Positions 54,312 through 62,567 of a stretch of DNA of 64,000 bases are shown in pieces. The stretch lies in assembly GCA_030678995.1 (NCBI GenBank), contig JAUXTQ010000011.1:1-64000 (forward strand), given 5' to 3'. The notes below the pieces were generated by a model. The model was not told the DNA's origin. It ran no database searches and saw only the letters and a program-made list of their open reading frames with translations. Source of the stretch: Caulobacter sp. (lineage in GTDB: Bacteria; Pseudomonadota; Alphaproteobacteria; Caulobacterales; Caulobacteraceae). The position numbers were made by a program, and so were the translations under genes. Position 1 is the first letter of the stretch. Every line of letters begins with the position of its first letter.

Positions 54312-56990
54312 TCATTCTCCCGCGCCGTCCGTCCCGGCGCGTTCGATGCGCACGGCGGTCACCTTGTATTCCGGAGTTCCGACCAAGGCGTCTCGATGCG
54401 GGCCCGTGAGGCGGTTGAGGTGCACGGCGGGATCGTGGAAAGTCGCGAACGCCACGCCCGCAGGGATTGAGGGATCGAGCCGTGTTGGGAGGCTGGCCGA
54501 GCCGTGACGGCTCGTAACGCACGCGAGGTCGCCGTCCGTCAACGCGAGCCCTCGGCCATCGGCGGGCGAGATGTCGAGCGTATCCGTCGGGCGTAGCTGG
54601 ATGTTGGAGGTGCGCCGGCTCATGTTCCCGACATTGAACTGGTAGAGCGACCGCCCCGTCGTAAGCAGGAAGGGGTAGTCAGCATCGACGGCCTCGGGCG
54701 TCGGTGAGTAGTCGACGGCGTGAAGCGCGGCCCGCGGTCGCGAGGCGAACCTCTCGACGTGCAGGACCGCCGTCCCGGCGTCGCTTTCGTCGCGGCAGGG
54801 CCACTGCAGGCCGCCGTGCTCCAGGCGGGCGTAGCTTATCCCGGCGCCCTCCGGCCAGACGCCGCGGATCTCCTCCCAGATCTCGCCGGGCGCGGCGTAG
54901 GTGAACTGCCCGCCAAACCCCATGCGCCCAGCGAGCGCGCATATGATCTCCCAGTCCGCCCGGCAGGCGCCGGGCGGGTCGATCGCGCGCCGGACCCGCT
55001 GGATACGGCGCTCGCCGTTCATGAAAGTGCCGTCCTTCTCGAACGTGGACGCGGCGGGCAGAACGACGTCGCCGAACCGGCTTGCGGTCTCGGTCATGAA
55101 CAGGTCCTGGACGATCAGGAATTCGAGGCGGCCCAGGGCCTCCTCCACCCGCCGCTCCTGTGGAAGCGTCGCCAGGATGTCGTAGCCGATCACCCACAGG
55201 GCCTTCAGCTCGCCTGCGGCGGCCGCATCGATCATCGCCATGAGGTGGAGGCCGTGGGTCCGGGGTAACGGAGCGCCCCAGGCCTCCTCGAACAACGGTC
55301 TGCGCTGCTCAATCGGGACGGAGCCGGTCAGGATTCCGGGATCGCAGCCCATGTGGGCGGCGCCCTGGACATTGTTCTGCCCACGCAGCGGATTAATTCC
55401 AGCGCCCTCCCGGCCGAGGTTGCCGGTGAGCAGCGCGAGATTGACGAGGGCCATCACCCCTTCGCTGCCCTGGACATGCTCCGTGACGCCCAAGCCATGG
55501 GCGCAGTAGGAGGGGCCTCCCGTTGCGTACAGCCGCGCCGCCTCGCGGATTCCTTGGGCGGAAACGCCACAGATTCCGGCGGCGCGCTCGGGCGTCCATT
55601 CCCGGAGGAAGACGGACAACGATTCGAACCCGTCAACCCGGCGCCGGATGAAAGCCCAATCGACCAGGCGCTCGGCAATGACCACATGGGCCATCGCATT
55701 CAGCAAGGGTATGTCCGTTCCAGGCCGCACGGGAAGATGCAGCCGGGCGACCTGGGCCAGTTCGGTCCGGCGCGGATCGATGACGATCAGGTCCGCCCCG
55801 CCGTGTAGGACCTGCCGACGGATGCGAGCGCCCAGGACCGGGTGGCACTCCAGCGGATTGGCGCCGACCACGAGGATGGTGCGGGCCTTTTCGATATCGT
55901 CGAAGCTGTTGGTGGATGCCCCCGTTCCCAGCATCGTCTTCAACGCCTTGGCGCTCGGGGTGTGGCAGACCCGCGCGCAGCAATCGACGTTGTTCGTGCC
56001 GAGTACGATGCGCGCGAACTTCTGCGTGAGGTAGTTCTCCTCGTTGGTGGCGCGCGCCGAGCCGAGGACACCTATGGCGTCGGGGCCGAATCGGTCTCGG
56101 ATGCGGGTTAGTTCGGTGGCGCAGGTGTCGAGGGCCGCGTCCCAGGCGGCCGGCTGCCAAGCGCCTCCTCGCCTCAGCTGCGGCTGCAGCAGGCGGTCGG
56201 GAGCATGGGCGAACTCGAAGCCATAGCGGCCTTTGGCGCAGAGATGGCCTTTGCTGACGGGCGCATCGAGGACGGGCCTGGCGGCGACGAGCCGGCCCTG
56301 ATTGGTCCCCACTTCCAGCTCGCAGCCCACGCCGCAGTAGGCGCAAACCGTCCGCGTCCAGTCCTGCGGCGGCTCGGCCTGGGCATCGACAATCGCCCCC
56401 GTCGGGCAACTGTCGGCGCAAGCGCCGCAGCTCACGCAGCCGCCCTCGATCATCAGGGCGCCCTGGGCGGGGACGATCTCGACGTCGAGCCCCCGTCCGA
56501 GCGCATGCCACACGGACTGGCCCTGCAGCTCGTCGCAGATGCGAGCGCAACGCATGCATTGGATGCATTGGCTCATATCGACCCGGATCGCCGGCACGGA
56601 ATTGTCGCACCGCGCCGGGTCGGCGGGCGCGCCCGAAGGCTCCACGCCATGGTCACGCATGAGGCGGTGGAGTTCCTTGTCGGGATGCGCCGCCGCAATT
56701 TCCGGAGATATCCTCGCCGCGTACCATCGGAGCGTCGTCCGCCGGAACCGCTCGAGCGCCTTGGCGCGGGCGGTGACGACCATGCCTTCACGCACCTTGG
56801 TGGCACAGGCCGGCACGAGCCCGGGCATGCCCTTGACCTTCACCAGGCACAGCCGGCAGCTCGCCACCGGGTGCAGGCGAGGATCGTGGCAGAGGGAGGG
56901 CAAGGGGTCGCCGAGCCGCCTGGCGGCCTCCAGGATCGTCGATCCCTCGGGGGCCTCGACGCGCCGCTTGTCGATCATCAGGCTGGGCAT
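54312..56990 (-). CDS. molybdenum-dependent formate dehydrogenase, catalytic alpha subunit
   Basis: An 892-residue oxidoreductase converting formate to CO2. The N-terminus is NuoG-like: 2Fe-2S ligands (SLCHDPRLHPVASCRLC), a His-Cys cluster, and two 4Fe-4S sets (CIQCMRCARIC and CVSCGACADSCPTGA). The molybdopterin domain begins with its own 4Fe-4S motif (CAYCGVGCELE). The metal-ligand cysteine is in CCARVCHTPSAKALK, so it is a Cys, not selenocysteine, enzyme. No diaphorase subunits (fdsB/fdsG) or fdhD are adjacent, so the electron acceptor is open. ATG 56990 is used; GTG 57020 is possible. Confidence 0.9.
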   Translation of the reverse strand: MPSLMIDKRRVEAPEGSTILEAARRLGDPLPSLCHDPRLHPVASCRLCLVKVKGMPGLVPACATKVREGMVVTARAKALERFRRTTLRWYAARISPEIAAAHPDKELHRLMRDHGVEPSGAPADPARCDNSVPAIRVDMSQCIQCMRCARICDELQGQSVWHALGRGLDVEIVPAQGALMIEGGCVSCGACADSCPTGAIVDAQAEPPQDWTRTVCAYCGVGCELEVGTNQGRLVAARPVLDAPVSKGHLCAKGRYGFEFAHAPDRLLQPQLRRGGAWQPAAWDAALDTCATELTRIRDRFGPDAIGVLGSARATNEENYLTQKFARIVLGTNNVDCCARVCHTPSAKALKTMLGTGASTNSFDDIEKARTILVVGANPLECHPVLGARIRRQVLHGGADLIVIDPRRTELAQVARLHLPVRPGTDIPLLNAMAHVVIAERLVDWAFIRRRVDGFESLSVFLREWTPERAAGICGVSAQGIREAARLYATGGPSYCAHGLGVTEHVQGSEGVMALVNLALLTGNLGREGAGINPLRGQNNVQGAAHMGCDPGILTGSVPIEQRRPLFEEAWGAPLPRTHGLHLMAMIDAAAAGELKALWVIGYDILATLPQERRVEEALGRLEFLIVQDLFMTETASRFGDVVLPAASTFEKDGTFMNGERRIQRVRRAIDPPGACRADWEIICALAGRMGFGGQFTYAAPGEIWEEIRGVWPEGAGISYARLEHGGLQWPCRDESDAGTAVLHVERFASRPRAALHAVDYSPTPEAVDADYPFLLTTGRSLYQFNVGNMSRRTSNIQLRPTDTLDISPADGRGLALTDGDLACVTSRHGSASLPTRLDPSIPAGVAFATFHDPAVHLNRLTGPHRDALVGTPEYKVTAVRIERAGTDGAGE

Positions 56991-57086
56991 CGGCCGGTTC
57001 CCATCAGGCGAGACCTCCACCTGTTCATCCGCGCCGCCCGAAGTCTGCCCGCATCAGCGGAACTCAACCCTGCCTTCGACATCGGC

Positions 57087-57344
57087 CTAATCGTTCGCCG
57101 CAACGTGCCCCGTGGGCCTTAGGGATGATCGCGCGTCAAGGAAGCGGACACCACCTGCGCGACACGCGACAGGCGCTTTGAGCCTAAGCAATACCGCGAT
57201 GGTCAAATGTGTCGACCGGGGGCGATACGGCTCGGCGTCTCGCTCCTCGACCTTGGCGTCGAACTCGCGAGCCTTGAGCATGATGTGGAAGGCGGTTTCG
57301 GGCCCGAGCGTCAGTTCCGGCTGCAGATCGAGCATGTGCGGCAT
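57087..57344 (-). pseudogene. N-terminal remnant of a DUF3775 gene
   Basis: An 85-codon frame. Its first 40 residues, with ELTLGPETAFHIMLKAREFD, resemble the start of DUF3775 proteins, but from THLTIAVLLRLKAPVAC on the likeness stops, whereas the family runs to about 130 residues. It is probably truncated or frame-shifted. The FixK-type box at 57387 lies just upstream. Confidence 0.5.
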
Positions 57345-57352
57345 CCCTTGCT

Positions 57353-57435
57353 GCCGCCAAGCTCGGCCGCCCCTCCCCGGTCGGCATTGATACTGCTCAA
57401 TGTCGGGCCTGCCGCAGGCGCTCATGTTTCCGGCG
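57353..57435. repeat. direct repeat, right copy, with intact FixK-type box
   Basis: Partner of 54230-54309. It spans the promoter region of pncB. The two copies bracket fdh and the DUF3775 remnant, a unit of about 3.1 kb. Confidence 0.72.
57387..57400 (+). promoter_or_regulatory. FNR/FixK-type box upstream of pncB
   Basis: TTGAT-ACTG-CTCAA, nine of ten positions; centre 70 bases before the pncB ATG and about 50 before the DUF3775 remnant on the other strand. Confidence 0.65.
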
Positions 57436-57462
57436 ACTTGCGCAAGGGCCGGGCACTTGGAT

Positions 57463-58827
57463 ATGTCACGCGATCCGCGACCAGGCGACAGCCTGCTCCT
57501 CACCGATCTCTACCAGTTGACAATGCTTGAGGCCTATCTGGAGCACGGGCGCACCGAGACGGCGGTCTTCGAGTTCTTCATCCGCAAACTCCCCGGCCGC
57601 CGCGGCTTCCTGATGGCCGCCGGCCTGGAGCAGGCGGTGGAGTTTCTGGAAAACCTGGCCCTGTCGCCGGACGAGTTGGACTGGCTGCGGCGATCCGGCC
57701 GATTCCGCCCGGCGACCATCGACTGGCTGGCGGGGCTGCGTTTCACCGGCGACATCGATGCAATACCGGAAGGCACGGTGTTCTTCGGCGACGAGCCGAT
57801 CCTGCGGGTGACAGCCCCTCTCCCCGTCGCCCAGCTGGTCGAGAGCCGGCTGATCAACATTCTGCACTACCAGTCGCTGGTCGCCTCGAAGGCGGCGCGC
57901 ATGGTGCTGGCCGCGCCCGGGCGACGGCTGGTGGACTTCGGCTTCCGCCGGGCGCACGGGGCCGAGGCCGGGTTGATGGCCGCGCGAGCAAGCTACGTCG
58001 CCGGATTCGATGGCACGGCCACGGCCCTGGCCGGCAAACTGTGGGGCGTGCCGCTTTATGGCACCATGGCCCATTCGTTCGTGCAGTCCTTCGACGACGA
58101 GGCCGCGGCCTTCGAGGCCTTCGCGCGGGCGCGGCCGGACGGACTCACCCTGCTGATCGACACCTATGACACGGAGGACGGCGCCCGGAAGGTGACGGCA
58201 CTGGCGCCGCGGCTGAAGGCGGCCGGGATCGCCGTGGCGGGCGTGCGGCTGGACAGCGGCGATCTGGCCGCCCTCTCCCGCAGCGTACGGCGCATCCTGG
58301 ACGAGGGAGGCCTGGACGACACGACCATCTTCGCCAGCGGCGGGCTGGACGAGGACGACCTGCTCGTCCTGGTCGGCAAAGACGCGCCGATCGACGGCTT
58401 CGGCTTGGGCACCAGCCTGACCACCTCGTCGGACGTTCCCGCCCTCGACTGCGCCTACAAGCTCCAGGAGTATGCCGGACTGGCCCGCCGAAAGCTGTCC
58501 ACCGGCAAGGCGACCTGGCCCGGACGAAAGCAGGTCTGGCGTCGCTACCGCGCCGATGGCGTCATGGCCGGCGATGTCCTGTCCACCCACGACGACGCGG
58601 TACGGGGCGAGGCGCTGGTCCAGCCGGTCCTGCGCGGCGGCCGGCGGGTGGCGGTCGCACCCACTCTCTCCGAAATCCGCGAGCATGCCGCGCGCGAATT
58701 CGAGCGCCTGCCCGAGCCGCTGCGGCGCCTGCAACCCTTCGCCTACCCGGTCGAGGTCGGCGATCGACTGAAGACGCTGACCGAAGAGGTCGATCGTCGG
58801 CTCCATGTTCGGAGGGCTCCGCCATGA
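57463..58827 (+). CDS. pncB: nicotinate phosphoribosyltransferase
   Basis: A 454-residue enzyme making nicotinate mononucleotide from nicotinate and PRPP, the entry of the salvage route to NAD. Motifs: LLTDLYQLTMLEAYLEHGRT at the start, RLVDFGFRRAHGAEAGLMAA with the phosphoribosyl-acceptor site, GTMAHSFVQSFDDEAAAF, LLIDTYDTEDG, VRLDSGDLAALS and FGLGTSLTTS. First of three overlapping genes with pncA and prs. ATG 57463 gives the family start; the frame is open back to 57400. Confidence 0.93.
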   Translation: MSRDPRPGDSLLLTDLYQLTMLEAYLEHGRTETAVFEFFIRKLPGRRGFLMAAGLEQAVEFLENLALSPDELDWLRRSGRFRPATIDWLAGLRFTGDIDAIPEGTVFFGDEPILRVTAPLPVAQLVESRLINILHYQSLVASKAARMVLAAPGRRLVDFGFRRAHGAEAGLMAARASYVAGFDGTATALAGKLWGVPLYGTMAHSFVQSFDDEAAAFEAFARARPDGLTLLIDTYDTEDGARKVTALAPRLKAAGIAVAGVRLDSGDLAALSRSVRRILDEGGLDDTTIFASGGLDEDDLLVLVGKDAPIDGFGLGTSLTTSSDVPALDCAYKLQEYAGLARRKLSTGKATWPGRKQVWRRYRADGVMAGDVLSTHDDAVRGEALVQPVLRGGRRVAVAPTLSEIREHAAREFERLPEPLRRLQPFAYPVEVGDRLKTLTEEVDRRLHVRRAPP

Positions 58828-59480
58828 TTCCCCGCGCGCTCGATCGCGCCACCGACGTCCTGCTGGTGGTCGATGTGCAGAACGACTTCTGCTCCGGCGG
58901 CCGACTGGCCGTGCCGGGGGGCGAGGCAGTGGTGCGGCCGGCCGATCATCTGATGACGCGGTTCGATCATGTCGTGCTGACCCAGGACTGGCATCCGGCC
59001 GGCCATCTCTCGTTCGCCTCGGCCCATCCCGGGCGGCGGCCCTATGAAACCGTGGATCTGGACTACGGGCCGCAGATCCTGTGGCCCGACCATTGTGTCC
59101 AGGGCACGCCGGGCGCGGACTTCCACTCGGACTTGAACCTGGTCCGTGCCGAACTGGTGCTGCGCAAGGGGTTCGACCGCCGGATCGATTCCTATTCCGC
59201 CTTCTTTGAAAACGACCGGACGACAGCGACCGGCCTCGCCGGATACCTGCGGGACCGCGGCCTGCGGCGCGTGTTCCTGGCCGGGCTGGCGTTTGACTTC
59301 TGTGTGCTTTGGTCGGCCGAGGACGCCTGTCGGCAAGACTTCGCCGCGGTGGTTATCGAGGATGCTTGCCGCGCGCTGGACATTGACGGTTCGCAGGCCG
59401 AGGCGCGTCGCCGCCTGGCCGCGGCGGGAATCCCTTGCATCGCCAGTGGCGATCTCGCGGACCGGGCTGTCCGCGCATGA
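58824..59480 (+). CDS. pncA: nicotinamidase
   Basis: A 218-residue isochorismatase-fold hydrolase turning nicotinamide into nicotinate. The catalytic triad is visible: Asp in LLVVDVQNDFCSGG, Lys in LVLRKGFD, Cys in AFDFCVLWSAEDA. Zinc-binding residues lie in LTQDWHPAGHLSFAS. It overlaps pncB and prs by four bases each, so the product feeds PncB directly. Confidence 0.94.
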   Translation: MIPRALDRATDVLLVVDVQNDFCSGGRLAVPGGEAVVRPADHLMTRFDHVVLTQDWHPAGHLSFASAHPGRRPYETVDLDYGPQILWPDHCVQGTPGADFHSDLNLVRAELVLRKGFDRRIDSYSAFFENDRTTATGLAGYLRDRGLRRVFLAGLAFDFCVLWSAEDACRQDFAAVVIEDACRALDIDGSQAEARRRLAAAGIPCIASGDLADRAVRA

Positions 59481-60511
59481 CCGGGGCGCTTTCCTTCTGG
59501 TCCCCTGCGGACGGCGCCGCTCCGTTCGAACTGCCCGAGCGGGCCCGGCTCTTCGCCCTGAACGCCACCGCGGACCTGGGCGCCGCGATCGCCGGGATCC
59601 TCGGCCGCCCCCTGACCCGTCACGAGGAACGCGACTTCGAGGACGGCGAACACAAGGCGCGGTCGCTGGAGAGCGTCGGCGAGGCCGACTGCTACGTGAT
59701 CCAGAGCCTGCATGGCGGGCCGGACCAGAGCGTCAACGACAAGCTCTGCCGGCTGCTGTTCTTCATCGGCGCGCTGAAGGACGCCGGCGCGGCCCGGGTG
59801 ACGGCGGTGACGCCCTATCTCTGCTACGCGCGCAAGGACAGGCGGACCAAACCGTTCGACCCCGTCACCACCCGCTATGTGGCCGCCCTGTTCGAGGCGA
59901 TCGGCGCCGATCGCCTGGTCGCGCTGGAGGTCCACAACCCCGCCGCCTTCGAGAACGCCTTCCGGCGCCGGGCGGTGACTCTGCCGGCCGCCTCGCTGTT
60001 CGTCGATCTCGCCCTGCGCTACGCCAGCGAGCCGCTCTGCGTCCTGTCGCCCGACCCGGGTGGCGTTAAACGGGCGGAACTGTTCCGCGAGACTTTCGAG
60101 GCCAGGGTCGGGCGGCCGATCGGCAAGGCCTTCGCCGACAAACACCGCAGCGCGGGCGTCGTCACCGGCGACCTGCTGGTCGGCGATGTGGCGGGCGCGA
60201 CGGTGCTGCTCGTCGACGACCTGATCAGCACCGGCGGCACCCTGGCGCGGGCGGCGCGGGCGGCGCGGCAGGCGGGCGCCCGCCGGGTGATCGCGCTGGC
60301 GGCCCACGGGCTGTTCATGCCCGGCGCGGCCGAGGCCCTCGACGATGCGGCGATCGAACGAGTCGTCGTGACCGATGCGGTTCCGCCGTTCCGGCTGGGG
60401 CCGTCCGGGCTGGCGGGCAAGCTTGAGATCCTGCCCAGCGCGCCGCTGTTCGCGGCCGCCATTGCCCGGCTCGCCGTCGGCGCGCCGCTCACCGATCTGC
60501 TGGCCTATTGA
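59477..60511 (+). CDS. prs: ribose-phosphate pyrophosphokinase
   Basis: A 344-residue PRPP synthase. The catalytic region has ALEVHNPAAFENAF, CVLSPDPGGVKRAE and the PRPP-binding VLLVDDLISTGGTLARAA; the flexible loop is FADKHRS. It differs from housekeeping Prs (for example YARKDRRTKPFDPVTTRYVA in place of the RQDRK block) and is probably a specialised paralog. Here it would supply PRPP for PncB. Its 3' end overlaps the converging gene by 23 bases. Confidence 0.9.
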   Translation: MTGALSFWSPADGAAPFELPERARLFALNATADLGAAIAGILGRPLTRHEERDFEDGEHKARSLESVGEADCYVIQSLHGGPDQSVNDKLCRLLFFIGALKDAGAARVTAVTPYLCYARKDRRTKPFDPVTTRYVAALFEAIGADRLVALEVHNPAAFENAFRRRAVTLPAASLFVDLALRYASEPLCVLSPDPGGVKRAELFRETFEARVGRPIGKAFADKHRSAGVVTGDLLVGDVAGATVLLVDDLISTGGTLARAARAARQAGARRVIALAAHGLFMPGAAEALDDAAIERVVVTDAVPPFRLGPSGLAGKLEILPSAPLFAAAIARLAVGAPLTDLLAY

Positions 60512-61544
60512 GCAGCACGGCCAGACGGCGCGCGTCGCGGGCGGCCAGCGCCAGATAGGCCCGCGTCTGCCTGGGCCACTTCTCCGGCGTCCGGGGATTG
60601 GGCTCCAGCAGGTGGGCGATCGACAGCCGGGCCCGCAGCGTCGCGCGATAGCTTCGGTAGAACAGATAGAGCTCCGGCGGCGGTTCCTCGTGCAGGGCGG
60701 CCGTCACCCGGCGGCGCAGTCGTAACCCCGCCTCGGGCGAGCCGAGCCGTTCCGTCTCCAGGTCGAGGAAGGCCAGTTCGTCCAGGGGATCGACCGCCCG
60801 CAGGGCGGCGCTGAACTCCAGCCGGTCGATGATCTTCACCGGCGGCCCCATCCAGACATGCTCGGGCCGCAGGTCGCCGTGGGCGTCGACGATACGGCCA
60901 CGCCTGGCCCGGTCGGCCAGCAGCCGGGGGCGTTGCTCAAGAAAGCGGTGCTGGGCCGCCAGAGCGGCCCTGACCAGGCCCGGCGGGATGGCGAGACGCG
61001 GATCGAGCAGAACCCGCCGGTTCTCGACGAGCGCCGCCCTCCAACGCGAAAGATGGGCGGCCGGCGTCAGGCGGACCGGCTCGGCATGGCGATAGAAGCG
61101 GGCCAGGGTGTCGGCCAGCCTGTCCAGTTCGCCGCCGCCCAGATCGCCGGCCGCCAGCCGCGCCTCCAGCGTCCGCGACGGGTCGAGCCGCAGCATGACC
61201 ACCAGCCAGTCGACCACCTCACCGGTCCCGCCGATCTTCAGGCCATCGCCCGCCCGGGTCAGGCTGACCACGTCCCAATAGATATCGGGGGCCAGGCGCT
61301 GGTTGAGCGCGAATTCCGCCCGGCAGGCGGCCTCGCGGCGGGCCAGGGTGGAGAAGTCGAGATAGGCGAAGCGAACCGGCTTCTTCAGCTTGTAGACCGT
61401 CTCTCCGACAAAGAAGATCCACGACATATGGGTTTCGCGCCGGGTGACCGGACCGGCATGGCCGCGCCAGGCGGCGGTGTCGCTGAGGTATGCGACCTTG
61501 TCTTCGATCGACGTCTCCACGTCGCTGTCCCGTCTTGCCCGCAT
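60489..61544 (-). CDS. COG2187-type aminoglycoside phosphotransferase-like protein
   Basis: A 351-residue kinase-fold protein. It starts with IEDKVAYLSDTAAW and ETHMSWIFFVGETVYKLKKP, then DFSTLARREAACRAEFALNQ; the catalytic HGDLRPEHVWMG near residue 220 is followed by IIDRLEFSAALRAVDPLDEL. These are marks of COG2187, which is often fused to a P-loop kinase; this copy has only the phosphotransferase part. Substrate unknown. If the box at 61577 acted on it, the transcript would start almost at its ATG. Confidence 0.78.
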   Translation of the reverse strand: MRARRDSDVETSIEDKVAYLSDTAAWRGHAGPVTRRETHMSWIFFVGETVYKLKKPVRFAYLDFSTLARREAACRAEFALNQRLAPDIYWDVVSLTRAGDGLKIGGTGEVVDWLVVMLRLDPSRTLEARLAAGDLGGGELDRLADTLARFYRHAEPVRLTPAAHLSRWRAALVENRRVLLDPRLAIPPGLVRAALAAQHRFLEQRPRLLADRARRGRIVDAHGDLRPEHVWMGPPVKIIDRLEFSAALRAVDPLDELAFLDLETERLGSPEAGLRLRRRVTAALHEEPPPELYLFYRSYRATLRARLSIAHLLEPNPRTPEKWPRQTRAYLALAARDARRLAVLLNRPADR

Positions 61545-61576
61545 GACTAAATCTAACGGCCCGGTCGGCGCCTGGC

Positions 61577-61590
61577 TTGATCGAGCGCAA
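61577..61590 (+). promoter_or_regulatory. FNR/FixK-type box upstream of the two-BON gene
   Basis: TTGAT-CGAG-CGCAA, eight of ten positions, followed by TGCCGCG as at 34269; centre 62 bases before the BON gene start. Confidence 0.55.
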
Positions 61591-61645
61591 TGCCGCGCCC
61601 GTGGGATGCGGCAGTCTACCGCCGACGCGGGATGCGAGCCTGAAG

Positions 61646-62098
61646 ATGAGCGACCAAAACCTTCGAGACGCCGTCATGGCCGAAGTCCGGCGACTGGGCG
61701 GGTCGGCGTTGATATCCGCTTCGGTCCAGGACGGGGTGGTGACCCTCACCGGCGAGGTTCCGGAGCAGCGGCTGCGAACGCTGATCGAACAGGAATTGCT
61801 GCGGCTTCCAGCGGTCTGCGATGTTTACAACCAACTGCGCGTATCCGCTCCCCCCGGCGCCCTGCCCGCCCAGCTCCTGGCCCTGCTCGCCCGCGAGGGG
61901 GCTTGCGCCACCGGCATCGATATCCGGGCCGTGGGGGGCATCGTGACCCTCTCCGGCCAGGCGGAGAGCTGGTTCGACCGGGACGCCGCCGAGCGGCTGT
62001 CCTGGACGCTTCCGGGCGTCCAGGCCGTGGTCAACCGGCTGACCCTTCCGGCCGGAGCCGTGGATCCGGCGGGCGAAGACGAGGGATCGGCCGCGTAG
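61646..62098 (+). CDS. BON domain protein, two domains
   Basis: A 150-residue protein with two BON domains, about residues 8-68 (SASVQDGVVTLTGEVPEQRL) and 78-135 (IDIRAVGGIVTLSGQAESWF). BON domains bind phospholipid or other surfaces; many are periplasmic, but no signal peptide is seen here, so the protein is probably cytosolic. ATG 61646 is chosen because the longer frame starts inside the FixK-type box. Confidence 0.85.
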   Translation: MSDQNLRDAVMAEVRRLGGSALISASVQDGVVTLTGEVPEQRLRTLIEQELLRLPAVCDVYNQLRVSAPPGALPAQLLALLAREGACATGIDIRAVGGIVTLSGQAESWFDRDAAERLSWTLPGVQAVVNRLTLPAGAVDPAGEDEGSAA

Positions 62099-62243
62099 GC
62101 CGCATCGGGCGGCCGCGGCCAGGCAGCGACCAAATGCCGAACACAGGAACGCGACTCGACTCTCACAACTTGAAGGCGTTCCATTTGGCCGGCTAGGGCC
62201 GGGGGGTCCGGCTCAGCGCGCCGACCGAAGGGAGGGGCGCGTC

Positions 62244-62462
62244 ATGGACAACGATCGCTTCATTGTCGAACACAATATCAAGCAGTTCACGGCTCAGCTC
62301 GCCAGAGAGCAGGATGCCGAAAAGCGCCGGGTCCTTTCGTCGCTGATCGCCGAGCAGGAGTCCAAGCTACCCGCGGCGGGATCACGGGCCAAGGGCCCGG
62401 ATTTCCCCCCCCCCCGTTTGAGGATGGGACCGTCCGTCGCGGGCCTCGATCCAGGAGGCTGA
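62244..62462 (+). CDS. small protein of unknown function with a C10 tract
   Basis: A 72-residue protein. The first 43 residues (DNDRFIVEHNIKQFTAQLAR, then EQDAEKRRVLSSLIAEQESK) form charged helices like small proteins of alphaproteobacterial stress clusters. GGGAGGGG precedes the ATG. A run of ten C (62405-62414) interrupts the 3' part: one C fewer would end the protein right after it, one more would give a different tail. The conserved part is upstream of the run. Confidence 0.65.
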   Translation: MDNDRFIVEHNIKQFTAQLAREQDAEKRRVLSSLIAEQESKLPAAGSRAKGPDFPPPRLRMGPSVAGLDPGG

Positions 62463-62485
62463 TGACCGCGCGATCCGTCGCGATT

Positions 62486-62499
62486 TGACGCCGATCAAC
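62486..62499 (+). promoter_or_regulatory. FNR/FixK-type box upstream of the three-BON gene
   Basis: TTGAC-GCCG-ATCAA, nine of ten positions; centre 76 bases before the start at 62568. Confidence 0.65.
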
Positions 62500-62567
62500 G
62501 CAGCCTTCCGGTGATGGTGAACAGCTCCGATCAGCCGCGAAGAAACGTGGCTGATTGGAGCAGGACA

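Noticed and set aside
57124-57140. A TTGACGCGCGATCAT sequence on the minus strand upstream of fdh as a FixK-type box
   Set aside because: The half-sites are one base out of register (the right half is shifted) and the match to TTGA-N6-TCAA fails, so I do not count it.
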